DNA from: JACVRW01 sp036009005
GTDB lineage: Bacteria; Actinomycetota; Thermoleophilia; Solirubrobacterales; Thermoleophilaceae
NCBI GenBank assembly: GCA_036009005.1
Contig: DASYMP010000178.1
Span: 1-8,594 of the forward strand
DNA: 8,594 nt
Direction: 5' to 3'
Below are positions 1-5,761 of this stretch, piece after piece. The position numbers were made by a program, and so were the translations under genes. Each line of letters begins with the position of its first letter. The first letter of the stretch is position 1. Below the pieces are notes generated by a model, which made no database searches, was not told the origin of the DNA, and worked only from the letters and a program-made list of their open reading frames with translations.

Positions 1-893
1 TTGAACTGACCGGCCTGCGCGCGCTTGATCGCGTCGAAGACCGCCACGTCGACCTTCTTGACGGCCGAGGTGAGGATGTGGTCGCCGAGGTAGGCCTGGT
101 CGGCGTCGACGCCGACTCCCTGGACGCCCTTCTCCTTGGCCGCGTCGAGCGCGCCGAGCCCGCACTGACCCGCCACCTGGAAGACGACCTTCGAGCCCTG
201 GGCGATCTGGTCGAGCGCGATCTCCTTGCACTTCGCCTGGTCGACGAAGTCCTGGGAGAAGCCGTTGAGCGTCTTGATGCCCGGGTACGCCTTCTGCGCG
301 CCGGCCTGGTAGCCCGCGATGTAGTGCTGCACCGGCGGGATGTCCTGGCCGCCGACCGAGGAGATGACCTTGGCGTTGTTGTCCTTCGCCCACAGGCCCG
401 CGAGGTAACCGGCGAGGTAGCCGGCCTCCTGCTCCTTGAAGAGCAGGCCCTGCGCGTTCTTCGGCTTGTCCTTGAGGCCCGCGAAGGAGGCGTCGATGAT
501 CGCGAAGTTCGCGTTGGGGAACTTCGTCGCCACGGTGTTGGTCGCGTCCTGCATGAGGAAGCCGACGGCCACCACGAGGTCGTACTGCTGCTGCGCGAGC
601 GTCGACAGGTTCGGGACGTAGTCGCCGTTCGACTTCGAGATCAGGACGCGTCCGTCGATGCCGAGCTTGGACTGCGCGTCCTCGAGGCCCTTGTTCGCGA
701 GGAAGTTGAACGAGCGGTCGTTCAGCCCGCCGATGTCGGTTACGACTCCCGCCTTGATCGACTTGGCCTGCGTGTCCTTCGAGCCGCTGTCGCTGCTGCT
801 GCTGTTTTTGTTGTCGTCACCGCCACAGGCGGCCACTCCGAGGGCAAGCGCCGCGAGTAGAGCGAGCAGGATGAGGCGGAAGGAATTGCGCAC
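1..893 (-). CDS. BMP/PnrA-family ABC transporter substrate-binding lipoprotein (C-terminus cut by window edge)
   Basis: Extracytoplasmic ligand-binding lipoprotein of the basic membrane protein (BMP, Med/PnrA/TmpC) family. Characterised relatives bind purine nucleosides and deliver them to an ABC importer. The frame opens with GTG at 893 and runs open through 297 codons to the left edge; relatives are usually about 340-360 aa, so the C-terminal tail is missing. Residues 1-22 are a signal peptide (RNSFR, then a Leu/Ala core) ending in a lipobox VAAC with Cys23 as the lipidation site, followed by an Asp/Asn/Ser-rich linker (24-45). Family motifs are GGLNDRSFN (55-63), FKEQEAGYLAGYLA (152-165), GGQDIPPVQ (181-189), VVFQVAG (236-242) and GVDADQ (261-266). 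The start is supported by GAGGAG at 902-907, 8 nt upstream. The gene lies 37 nt after the deaminase stop, within a nucleoside-degrading cluster, so nucleosides are the likely cargo (inference). ATPase and permease genes would be expected beyond the left edge. Cys222 and Cys244 could form a disulfide. Confidence 0.93.
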   Translation of the reverse strand, partial: MRNSFRLILLALLAALALGVAACGGDDNKNSSSSDSGSKDTQAKSIKAGVVTDIGGLNDRSFNFLANKGLEDAQSKLGIDGRVLISKSNGDYVPNLSTLAQQQYDLVVAVGFLMQDATNTVATKFPNANFAIIDASFAGLKDKPKNAQGLLFKEQEAGYLAGYLAGLWAKDNNAKVISSVGGQDIPPVQHYIAGYQAGAQKAYPGIKTLNGFSQDFVDQAKCKEIALDQIAQGSKVVFQVAGQCGLGALDAAKEKGVQGVGVDADQAYLGDHILTSAVKKVDVAVFDAIKRAQAGQF

Positions 894-901
894 GGTTGAG
901 T

Positions 902-907
902 CTCCTC
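902..907 (-). promoter_or_regulatory. Ribosome binding site of the BMP lipoprotein
   Basis: The minus strand reads GAGGAG here, 8 nt before the GTG at 893. This fixes a GTG start that would otherwise be easy to miss. It lies in the 37-nt gap after the deaminase gene; I see no convincing separate promoter there. Confidence 0.7.
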
Positions 908-930
908 GTTCGGTCAGGGACCGGGCCAGC

Positions 931-1902
931 CTACACCGTTTCCTTTAACCGCTCTTTGAGTGTTTTTTCGCAGAATGCGGCGTCTATTGCGGTCCTCGTT
1001 ATCGATCGCAGGTCGTCGTCGGTGAGCCCGAAGTGCTCGCGGCAGAGCGCGTACTCGCCGCCGATCGAGGCGCCGAAGTAGGGCGGGTCATCGGAGCCCA
1101 GCGTGACCCGGACGCCGGCCTCGAGCAGGCGCGGCAGCGGGTGCTCCTCATAGCTCGGATAGATGCCGAGCACGACATTGCTCGTGGGGCAGCACTCGAG
1201 GTAGGTGCCGCGCTCCGCGAGCTCCGCGACAAGCTCCGGATCCTCGATCGCGCGGACCCCGTGCGCGATGCGCGCGACCGGCAGCTCGAGTCCCTGGCGC
1301 ACGCTCTCGGGCCCCGCCCACTCTCCGGCGTGGACGCTGCAGCCGAGCCCGGCGGCCGCCGCGATCGCGAAGGCCTCGGCGTAGGCGGCCGGCGGGTAGT
1401 TCTCCTCGTCGCCCGCCATCGAGAACCCGACGATGTAGGGGTGCTGGCGCTCCGCGGCGTAGCGGGCCACGCGCAGGGCCGGCTCGACGCCGAAGTTGCG
1501 CACGCAGGAGATCAGGATGCGGCCCTCGATCCCGCTGTCGGCGCGGGCGTCGTCGATGCCGCGCGCGATGCCATCGATGTGCTCCTCGTCCGTCAGGCCG
1601 ACGAGCCTGGCGTGATCCGGCGAGGCCGTGAGCTCGACGTAGATGGCGCCCTCCGCCGCGCAGCTCACGAGGTACTCGTAGGTGATGTCGCGGTAGTCCT
1701 CGGCGGTGCGGATCACGCTGGCCGCCTTGTCGTAGGTGGCGAGGAAGTCGAGGAAGTCGCGGTACGCGAACCGGTCCGGCGTCGCGAACGTGCCCTCGGG
1801 CACCTCGAGCCGGTTGCGCTCGGCGATCCGGCGGATCAGGTCGGGCGGAGCGGTGCCCTCGAGGTGCACGTGGAGCTCCACCTTCGGCACGCCGTCGGTC
1901 AT
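931..1902 (-). CDS. add: Adenosine deaminase family protein (adenosine most likely; substrate not certain)
   Basis: Zinc-dependent amidohydrolase of the adenosine/adenine deaminase family (COG1816 type), 323 aa, a cytosolic TIM barrel and full length for the family. The catalytic set is complete: H11 and H13 in HVHLEG, G164 in MAGDE, H191 and E194 in HAGE, H214 in AHG, and D271/D272 in GSDDPPYF. In adenosine deaminase it turns (deoxy)adenosine into (deoxy)inosine, feeding the PNP encoded two genes upstream. The residues around the active-site Asp pair (CPTSN, SDDPPYFG) look more like adenine deaminases and actinobacterial 6-aminodeoxyfutalosine deaminases than E. coli Add (NTDDP), so the substrate is inferred mainly from context. 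I chose ATG 1902, which has a weak GGGGG at 1910-1914; a TTG at 1926 in the same frame lies inside the inverted repeat. The last ~25 codons are unusually AT-rich and include ATA, AAA and a TTA (Leu319). Confidence 0.9.
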   Translation of the reverse strand: MTDGVPKVELHVHLEGTAPPDLIRRIAERNRLEVPEGTFATPDRFAYRDFLDFLATYDKAASVIRTAEDYRDITYEYLVSCAAEGAIYVELTASPDHARLVGLTDEEHIDGIARGIDDARADSGIEGRILISCVRNFGVEPALRVARYAAERQHPYIVGFSMAGDEENYPPAAYAEAFAIAAAAGLGCSVHAGEWAGPESVRQGLELPVARIAHGVRAIEDPELVAELAERGTYLECCPTSNVVLGIYPSYEEHPLPRLLEAGVRVTLGSDDPPYFGASIGGEYALCREHFGLTDDDLRSITRTAIDAAFCEKTLKERLKETV

Positions 1903-1925
1903 CCGCCGACCCCCGTCCCGGGCCA

Positions 1926-1970
1926 ACAGTCCTGCCTAGGGGGTCGTATAGGCCCCCTATCCAGGACTGT
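1926..1970. repeat. 45-bp interrupted inverted repeat (operator or terminator-like hairpin) between deoA and add
   Basis: Arms 1926-1943 and 1953-1970 pair over 9 bp (ACAGTCCTG/CAGGACTGT) and 7 bp (TAGGGGG/CCCCCTA), separated by a 2x2 mismatch, with a 9-nt loop at 1944-1952. It starts 5 nt after the deoA stop codon. No T-run follows on either strand, so it is not a classic intrinsic terminator. The loop coincides with the -10 box proposed for add, so an operator role is at least as likely. The dyad is seen directly; both functions are inferred. Confidence 0.75.
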
Positions 1971-1973
1971 CGA
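1938..1973 (-). promoter_or_regulatory. Candidate sigma-70-type promoter for add and the lipoprotein gene
   Basis: On the minus strand, TCGACA (1973-1968; five of six match TTGACA) is followed by a 17-nt spacer and TATACG (1950-1945; four of six match TATAAT). This predicts a transcript start near 1938 and a leader of about 36 nt before ATG 1902. The -10 box lies at the centre of the 45-bp inverted repeat and the -35 overlaps its outer end, so a dimeric repressor bound to the dyad would block polymerase. In very GC-rich DNA such a match is uncommon, but no experiment supports it. Confidence 0.45.
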
Positions 1974-1975
1974 CT

Positions 1976-3295
1976 TCATCGGAGCGTTCCCAGCACGGGC
2001 GGGAGCTCCTCCGGTGCATCGTCGCCGAGCCTGTACGCGGCGCGGAGGGCGTCGACGGCGCGGCGCGCGCTCAGCTCGTCCTGCGCGTGCACCACGGCGA
2101 GCGGGCGGCCGCCGGGGGCCACCTCCTCGCCCGGCGCGGCGACATCGGTGAGGCCGACGGCGTGGTCCACAGGGTCGTCCTCGCGCGTGCGGCCTCCGCC
2201 GAGCGCGACCACCGCGAGCCCCACGGCGCGCACGTCCACGGCGCTCACCACACCCGCCTCCTCCGGCGCGGCCTCCACCGTCAGCGGCGCCGCGGGCAGG
2301 TGCGTGTCGGGCGCCTCGAGGATGTCGCTCGGGCCGCCCAGCTCGCTCACCATCGCGGCGAAGCGCTCCGCGGCCGCGCCGCCGTCGAGCGCCCGTTCGG
2401 CCGCCTCACGAGCGGCGGGCGGATCCGGTTGCAGGCCGCCGAGCACGAGCAGCTCCGCGCTCAGCGCCAGCGTGACCTCGCGCAGGCGCTCGTCGCTCGC
2501 GGCGCCGGTGAGGTGGTCGATCGATTCGCGTACCTCGACGGCGTTGCCCGCCGTGCGGCCGAGCACCCGATCCATGTCGGTGAGGAGCGCGGCCGTGGGC
2601 AGGCCGTTGCCGTTCGCCACCTCCACGATCGCCCGAGCCAGCTCCTCTGCCTGCTCGCGGCCCGGGAGGAACGCCCCCGAGCCCACCTTCACGTCCATGA
2701 CGAGCGCGTCGAGCCCGGCGGCGAGCTTCTTCGAGAGGATCGAGGCCACGATCAGCGGGAGCGACTCGACCGTGCCGGTGGCGTCGCGGATCGCATAGAG
2801 GCGGCGGTCGGCAGGGGCGAGCCGGGCGGTCTGCCCGACGATCGCCGCGCCCGCCCTGGCCACTGCGCCCCGCAGGGCGTCCGGCTCGGGCGTCGTGTCG
2901 TAGCCGGGGATCGACTCGAGCTTGTCGAGCGTGCCGCCCGTGTGGCCGAGGCCGCGGCCGGAGATCATCGGCACCGCGCCGCCACAGGCGGCCACGATCG
3001 GCGCAAGCAGGAGGCTCACCTTGTCGCCCACGCCGCCGGTCGAGTGCTTGTCGAGCGCCGGGCCGGGCAGGCCGGCGTCCGACCAGTCGAGCACGTCGCC
3101 GGAGTCGCGCATCGCGGCGGTGAGCGCGATCCGCTCCCCGGTGCTCATCCCGCGCAGCACGATCGCCATGGCGAGCGCGCCCACCTGGGCGTCGCTGACG
3201 CTGCCGTCGGTGATGCCGGCCACGAGCGTGCGGATCTCGTCCTCGCTCAGCTCGCCGCCGTCGCGCTTGGTGCGAATCAGGTCCGGCACGTACAT
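1976..3295 (-). CDS. deoA: Thymidine (pyrimidine-nucleoside) phosphorylase
   Basis: Phosphorolyses thymidine/deoxyuridine (and uridine if broad-specificity) to free base plus (deoxy)ribose-1-phosphate in the cytosol; 439 aa, matching the 440 aa of E. coli DeoA. The N-terminal helical domain covers roughly 1-65. The phosphate site is KHSTGG with K83-H84-S85 and the loop SGRGLGHTGGTLDK (112-125). The base-binding residues R170, S185 and K189 match E. coli R171, S186 and K190. The alpha/beta domain continues through MDVKVGSGAF (200-209), and the C-terminal domain occupies about 340-439. DeoA-like signatures (VAACGG, VKVGSGAF, AVEVRE) fit better than those of Bacillus PyNP (VKTGAGAF), yet Upp next door suggests uracil is produced. 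ATG 3295 shares one base with the punA stop (TGATG), so translation is probably coupled; GGAGGGG (3313-3307) lies 11 nt upstream. Dimer formation is family knowledge. Confidence 0.95.
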   Translation of the reverse strand: MYVPDLIRTKRDGGELSEDEIRTLVAGITDGSVSDAQVGALAMAIVLRGMSTGERIALTAAMRDSGDVLDWSDAGLPGPALDKHSTGGVGDKVSLLLAPIVAACGGAVPMISGRGLGHTGGTLDKLESIPGYDTTPEPDALRGAVARAGAAIVGQTARLAPADRRLYAIRDATGTVESLPLIVASILSKKLAAGLDALVMDVKVGSGAFLPGREQAEELARAIVEVANGNGLPTAALLTDMDRVLGRTAGNAVEVRESIDHLTGAASDERLREVTLALSAELLVLGGLQPDPPAAREAAERALDGGAAAERFAAMVSELGGPSDILEAPDTHLPAAPLTVEAAPEEAGVVSAVDVRAVGLAVVALGGGRTREDDPVDHAVGLTDVAAPGEEVAPGGRPLAVVHAQDELSARRAVDALRAAYRLGDDAPEELPPVLGTLR

Positions 3296-4107
3296 CAGGC
3301 GCCCAACCCCTCCACGAACCTCACGAGGAGCGGGGCGAGCTCGTCGGCGGCTCGCTGGGCGTCGCGGAGCGTCTGCTCGTGGGTGAGCGGCTCGGGGTTC
3401 AGGCCCTCGGCCAGGTTCGTGATCGCCGACACCGCCGCGACGCGCAGTCCGCAGTGGCGGGCCACGGCGGTCTCGTGGACGGTGGACATGCCGACGGCGT
3501 CGGCGCCCAGAACGCCGATCGCGCGGATCTCGGCGGGCGTCTCGAAGGTCGGGCCGGACAGGCCGAGGTACACGCCCTCGGCCAGCTCGGTGCCGAGCTC
3601 GCCGGCCGCGGCTCGCAGCCGCTCGCGGAGCTCGGGGTCGTAGGCGTCGCGCAGGCTGGGGAAGCGCGGGCCGATCGCCTCGTCGTTCGGCCCGACGAGC
3701 ACGTTCACGCCGCTCAGGTTGATGTGGTCTGTGATCAGCATGAGCGCGCCGGGCCCGACCTCTGGGCGCAGCGATCCGGCCGCGTTCGTGATCACCAGGA
3801 TCTCGGCGCCGGCCGCGCGGAGGGCGCGGATCGGCACACGGATGGCGTCGAGGTCACCGCCCTCGTATACGTGCGCGCGGCCCTGGAGCACGGCCACCGG
3901 CACGTCGCCGATGTTGCCGAGCACCGCCTGGCCGCGGTGGCCCGCCACGGTCGGCCGCGGGAAGCCGGGCAGGTCCGCGTAGTCGATCGTGGTCGGGTTG
4001 GCGACCGCGTCCGCGACCGCGCCGAGGCCGGAGCCCAGCACAACCCCCACGCGCGGGCGCAGTCCGGCCCGCTCCGTCAGGACCTGAGCCGCCTCGGCGT
4101 GGCTCAT
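3295..4107 (-). CDS. punA: Purine nucleoside phosphorylase (trimeric, 6-oxopurine type)
   Basis: Splits inosine/guanosine and their deoxy forms with phosphate into base plus (deoxy)ribose-1-phosphate; cytosolic homotrimer by family; 270 aa, the usual size. The phosphate site comprises GSGLG with S26, H57 in GHRG, and R77/H79 in GRAHVYEG. The base and sugar site comprises NAAG (108-111), GPTFETPAE with E189, GMST (206-209), N231 in AITN and H243, matching human PNP S33, H64, R84, H86, E201, M219-S220, N243 and H257. The Glu/Asn pair indicates 6-oxopurines rather than methylthioadenosine. The human STVPE motif reads STVHE here (residues 208-212), a mild difference. The frame stays open upstream, but ATG 4107 overlaps the preceding stop as ATGA and begins the family fold at the right place. 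It has no Shine-Dalgarno of its own, so expression probably depends on termination of the fusion gene upstream. Confidence 0.95.
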   Translation of the reverse strand: MSHAEAAQVLTERAGLRPRVGVVLGSGLGAVADAVANPTTIDYADLPGFPRPTVAGHRGQAVLGNIGDVPVAVLQGRAHVYEGGDLDAIRVPIRALRAAGAEILVITNAAGSLRPEVGPGALMLITDHINLSGVNVLVGPNDEAIGPRFPSLRDAYDPELRERLRAAAGELGTELAEGVYLGLSGPTFETPAEIRAIGVLGADAVGMSTVHETAVARHCGLRVAAVSAITNLAEGLNPEPLTHEQTLRDAQRAADELAPLLVRFVEGLGA

Positions 4108-5030
4108 TCGGGTGGGTCGAGCTCGAACGCGAGCGGGAGCAGCTCGCCGACCGTCGTGGTCTGGCGCGGCCCGCCCGGCCTGCCGAGGTGCACCAGCGTG
4201 TCCGCGGTCGCGAACTCGGCGAGCCGCTGGCGGCACCCGCCGCACGGCGGGCAGAACTCCATCCGCTCCGCAACCACCGCCACCTCGGCGATGTGGGTGT
4301 GCCCCGCGGCGTGGAGGGCCCCGATGGCGGAGGTCTCCGCGCACTGGCCCTGCGGGTAGGAGGCGTTCTCGATATTGGCGCCCACGTAGATGCTGCCGTC
4401 GGGCGCACGCAGCGCGGCGCCAACCGGGAACTTCGAGTAGGGCACGTACGCGCTCCCCATGACCTCCTGGGCCGCCGCGAGCAGCTCCTCGGCGGAGCGG
4501 CTGTCGCCGCTCTCTCGCAGGAGCAGGTCGGAGTAGCTCGCGGCCACGAGGTTCGCGTCGTCGATCGCGAGCTCGGTGCGTAGCCGCGCGACCTTCGCGT
4601 GCTCGTCGCTCAGGTCGGAGTCGAGCTCTGCGACCGCCTCGAGCTCGAGGAAGCTGCCGAGGCCCTCCACCTCGTCGAGGTGGATGCGAACTCCCTCCCA
4701 GATGAGCAGACGGCGGCGCTTCGTGACGGTCACGAGCGTTCCGTACGCCGCGTCGAGCGCCGCGAGCACGGGCGCGGAGTCCGCCACCGGCACGCGCTGG
4801 TAGGAGCTCGTGCGCGCGTCGGTCCTGTCCGGGCGCGAGTACTCGATCAGCTCGTCCCAGAACGGCGAGCCCTTCACCTCCTGCTCGCGGAGCTTCAGCC
4901 GGCCGCTCGCGCCCTTGAAGTAAGTGTCCTTCTGCCTCAGCTCACCCTTGTCGTCCGCGCCGAGCGCGAGCGCGCGCTCAAGCGAGCGTGCGGGATCCGG
5001 GTCCCGCGCCTTCAGCTCAACGTTGCGCAT
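4104..5030 (-). CDS. cdd: CYTH domain fused to cytidine deaminase
   Basis: Single uninterrupted 308-aa frame carrying two complete domains. Residues 1-~172 are a CYTH domain of the CyaB/class IV cyclase-like group: NVELKA (3-8), QKDTYF (33-38), GRLKLRE (43-49), IEYSRPD (62-68), TKRRRLLIWEG (103-113) and HLDEVEGLGSFLELE (117-131), supplying the usual basic and acidic tunnel residues. Known CYTH enzymes act on triphosphates (ATP to cAMP, thiamine triphosphate, tripolyphosphate); the activity here is unknown. Residues ~178-308 are a tetrameric-type cytidine deaminase: YVPYSKFPVGAAL (194-206), ENASYPQGQCAE with zinc ligand C230 and catalytic E232, and PCGGCRQ with zinc ligands C263 and C266. It would turn (deoxy)cytidine into (deoxy)uridine. 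A short linker (SGDSRS) joins them, with no stop or frameshift. ATG 5030 gives the standard MRNVELKA opening; an in-frame TTG at 5042 is possible. First gene of the salvage cluster, overlapping punA by 4 nt. Confidence 0.92.
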   Translation of the reverse strand: MRNVELKARDPDPARSLERALALGADDKGELRQKDTYFKGASGRLKLREQEVKGSPFWDELIEYSRPDRTDARTSSYQRVPVADSAPVLAALDAAYGTLVTVTKRRRLLIWEGVRIHLDEVEGLGSFLELEAVAELDSDLSDEHAKVARLRTELAIDDANLVAASYSDLLLRESGDSRSAEELLAAAQEVMGSAYVPYSKFPVGAALRAPDGSIYVGANIENASYPQGQCAETSAIGALHAAGHTHIAEVAVVAERMEFCPPCGGCRQRLAEFATADTLVHLGRPGGPRQTTTVGELLPLAFELDPPE

Positions 5031-5067
5031 CAAGTCGTCCAAGCCGCCGCGAGGTTATCGTCGCGCC
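5031..5067. promoter_or_regulatory. 37-bp divergent promoter region between the CYTH-cdd cluster and upp
   Basis: Two TANNNT-type -10 elements overlap here. TATCGT (5056-5061) on the plus strand ends 6 nt before the upp ATG, which would give a leaderless upp mRNA, a common arrangement in actinobacteria. TAACCT (5057-5052) on the minus strand points to the CYTH-cdd gene. No convincing -35 is visible for either. For upp the only SD-like string is GAGG at 5051-5054, 13 nt from the ATG, which is far. The two transcripts cannot easily start at once, so the promoters may compete or share a regulator. Assignment is by inspection only. Confidence 0.45.
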
Positions 5068-5697
5068 ATGCCGCAGCGACTCATGGTGGTCGACCACCCG
5101 GTCCTGGCCGACCGCTTGACGGTCATGCGAGACCGCCGCACGGGCTTCGGCGAGTTCCGGCAGGCGCTCTTCGAGGCGTCGGCGATCCTGGCCGTCGAGG
5201 CCGCCCGCGACCTGCCCGCCACCGAGGTCGGGGTGACCACCCCGCTCGAGGAGACCACCGGCAGCCGGCTCCCCACCGAGATCACGATCGTGCCGGTGCT
5301 GCGTGCCGGCCTCGGGATGGTGGAGGGCTTCCTGCGCCTGCTGCCGGGCGCCCGGGTCGGGCACGTCGGCGTCTACCGCGACGAGGCGGAGCACCGCCCG
5401 GTCGACTACTACGAGCGCCTCCCGCCGAACCTCGCCGAGGCGCATGTCTTCGTGGTCGACCCGATGCTCGCCACGGGCGGCAGCGCGGTCCACGCCCTCG
5501 ACCGCCTGAAGGCAGCGGGCGCCCGAACGCTCGCGCTCGTATGCCTGGTCGTGGCGCCCGAGGGACTGAAGGCGGTCGAGGCGCAGCACCCCGACGTGCC
5601 CGTCTGGACCGCCGCGGTGGATCGCCAACTCGACGAAAACGCCTACATCCGCCCCGGCCTGGGCGACGCGGGTGACCGGGTCTTCGGCACCGAATAG
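5068..5697 (+). CDS. upp: Uracil phosphoribosyltransferase
   Basis: Makes UMP from uracil and PRPP in the cytosol, closing the pyrimidine salvage route opened by the CDA and DeoA encoded divergently. At 209 aa it matches E. coli Upp (208 aa). Visible motifs are RTGFGEFRQAL near the N-terminus (24-34), VPVLRAGLGM (75-84) with the PRPP-contacting Arg79, VGVYRDE (100-106), the PRPP loop VDPMLATGGSA (130-140), and the uracil-binding C-terminal segment YIRPGLGDAGDR (193-204). The start is set by homology (MPQRLMVVDHP aligns with family N-termini). The frame is open 48 codons further upstream, but that stretch is antisense to the CYTH-cdd gene and unlike UPRT. The gene may be translated from a leaderless message. 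A stem-loop follows the stop codon by a few bases. Confidence 0.97.
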   Translation: MPQRLMVVDHPVLADRLTVMRDRRTGFGEFRQALFEASAILAVEAARDLPATEVGVTTPLEETTGSRLPTEITIVPVLRAGLGMVEGFLRLLPGARVGHVGVYRDEAEHRPVDYYERLPPNLAEAHVFVVDPMLATGGSAVHALDRLKAAGARTLALVCLVVAPEGLKAVEAQHPDVPVWTAAVDRQLDENAYIRPGLGDAGDRVFGTE

Positions 5698-5703
5698 GGC
5701 ACC

Positions 5704-5749
5704 GGGGTCTTTTACTCCCGCATAGCGGGAGAAAGTGACCTCGGACCCC
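5704..5749. terminator. Stem-loop in the convergent gap between upp and tilS
   Basis: The core stem CTCCCGC (5715-5721) / GCGGGAG (5725-5731) closes an ATA loop. An internal loop rich in A and T extends it to GGTC (5706-5709) / GACC (5737-5740). An alternative outer pairing is GGGGTC (5704-5709) with GACCCC (5744-5749). It fills most of the 64-bp gap between two gene 3' ends, the expected place for a bidirectional terminator. There is no T-tail on either side, so it could instead be a REP-like palindrome or an RNA-protecting hairpin. Confidence 0.6.
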
Positions 5750-5761
5750 CCAGTCAACCCC

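Noticed and set aside
78..860. Plus-strand open frame opposite the BMP lipoprotein
   Set aside because: The minus strand encodes a clear signal peptide, lipobox and BMP motifs; the plus frame is Arg/Leu/Val-rich noise.
1903..1926. TTG at 1926 as the deaminase start
   Set aside because: It lies within the inverted-repeat arm, downstream of the proposed promoter but with poor SD spacing; ATG 1902 gives the usual distance to HVHLEG.
2087..3643. Long plus-strand open frame (518 codons) opposite deoA and punA
   Set aside because: It is antisense to two genes with full catalytic motifs. The His/Arg/Ala-rich translation has no family motif, as expected for shadow frames in very GC-rich DNA.
4108..4344. 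79-codon N-terminal extension of PNP
   Set aside because: The extension is out of frame with, and overlaps, the cytidine deaminase motifs. PNP begins normally at ATG 4107.
5017..5757. Minus-strand open frame opposite upp
   Set aside because: The plus frame is a full-length UPRT with PRPP and uracil motifs; this is its shadow.
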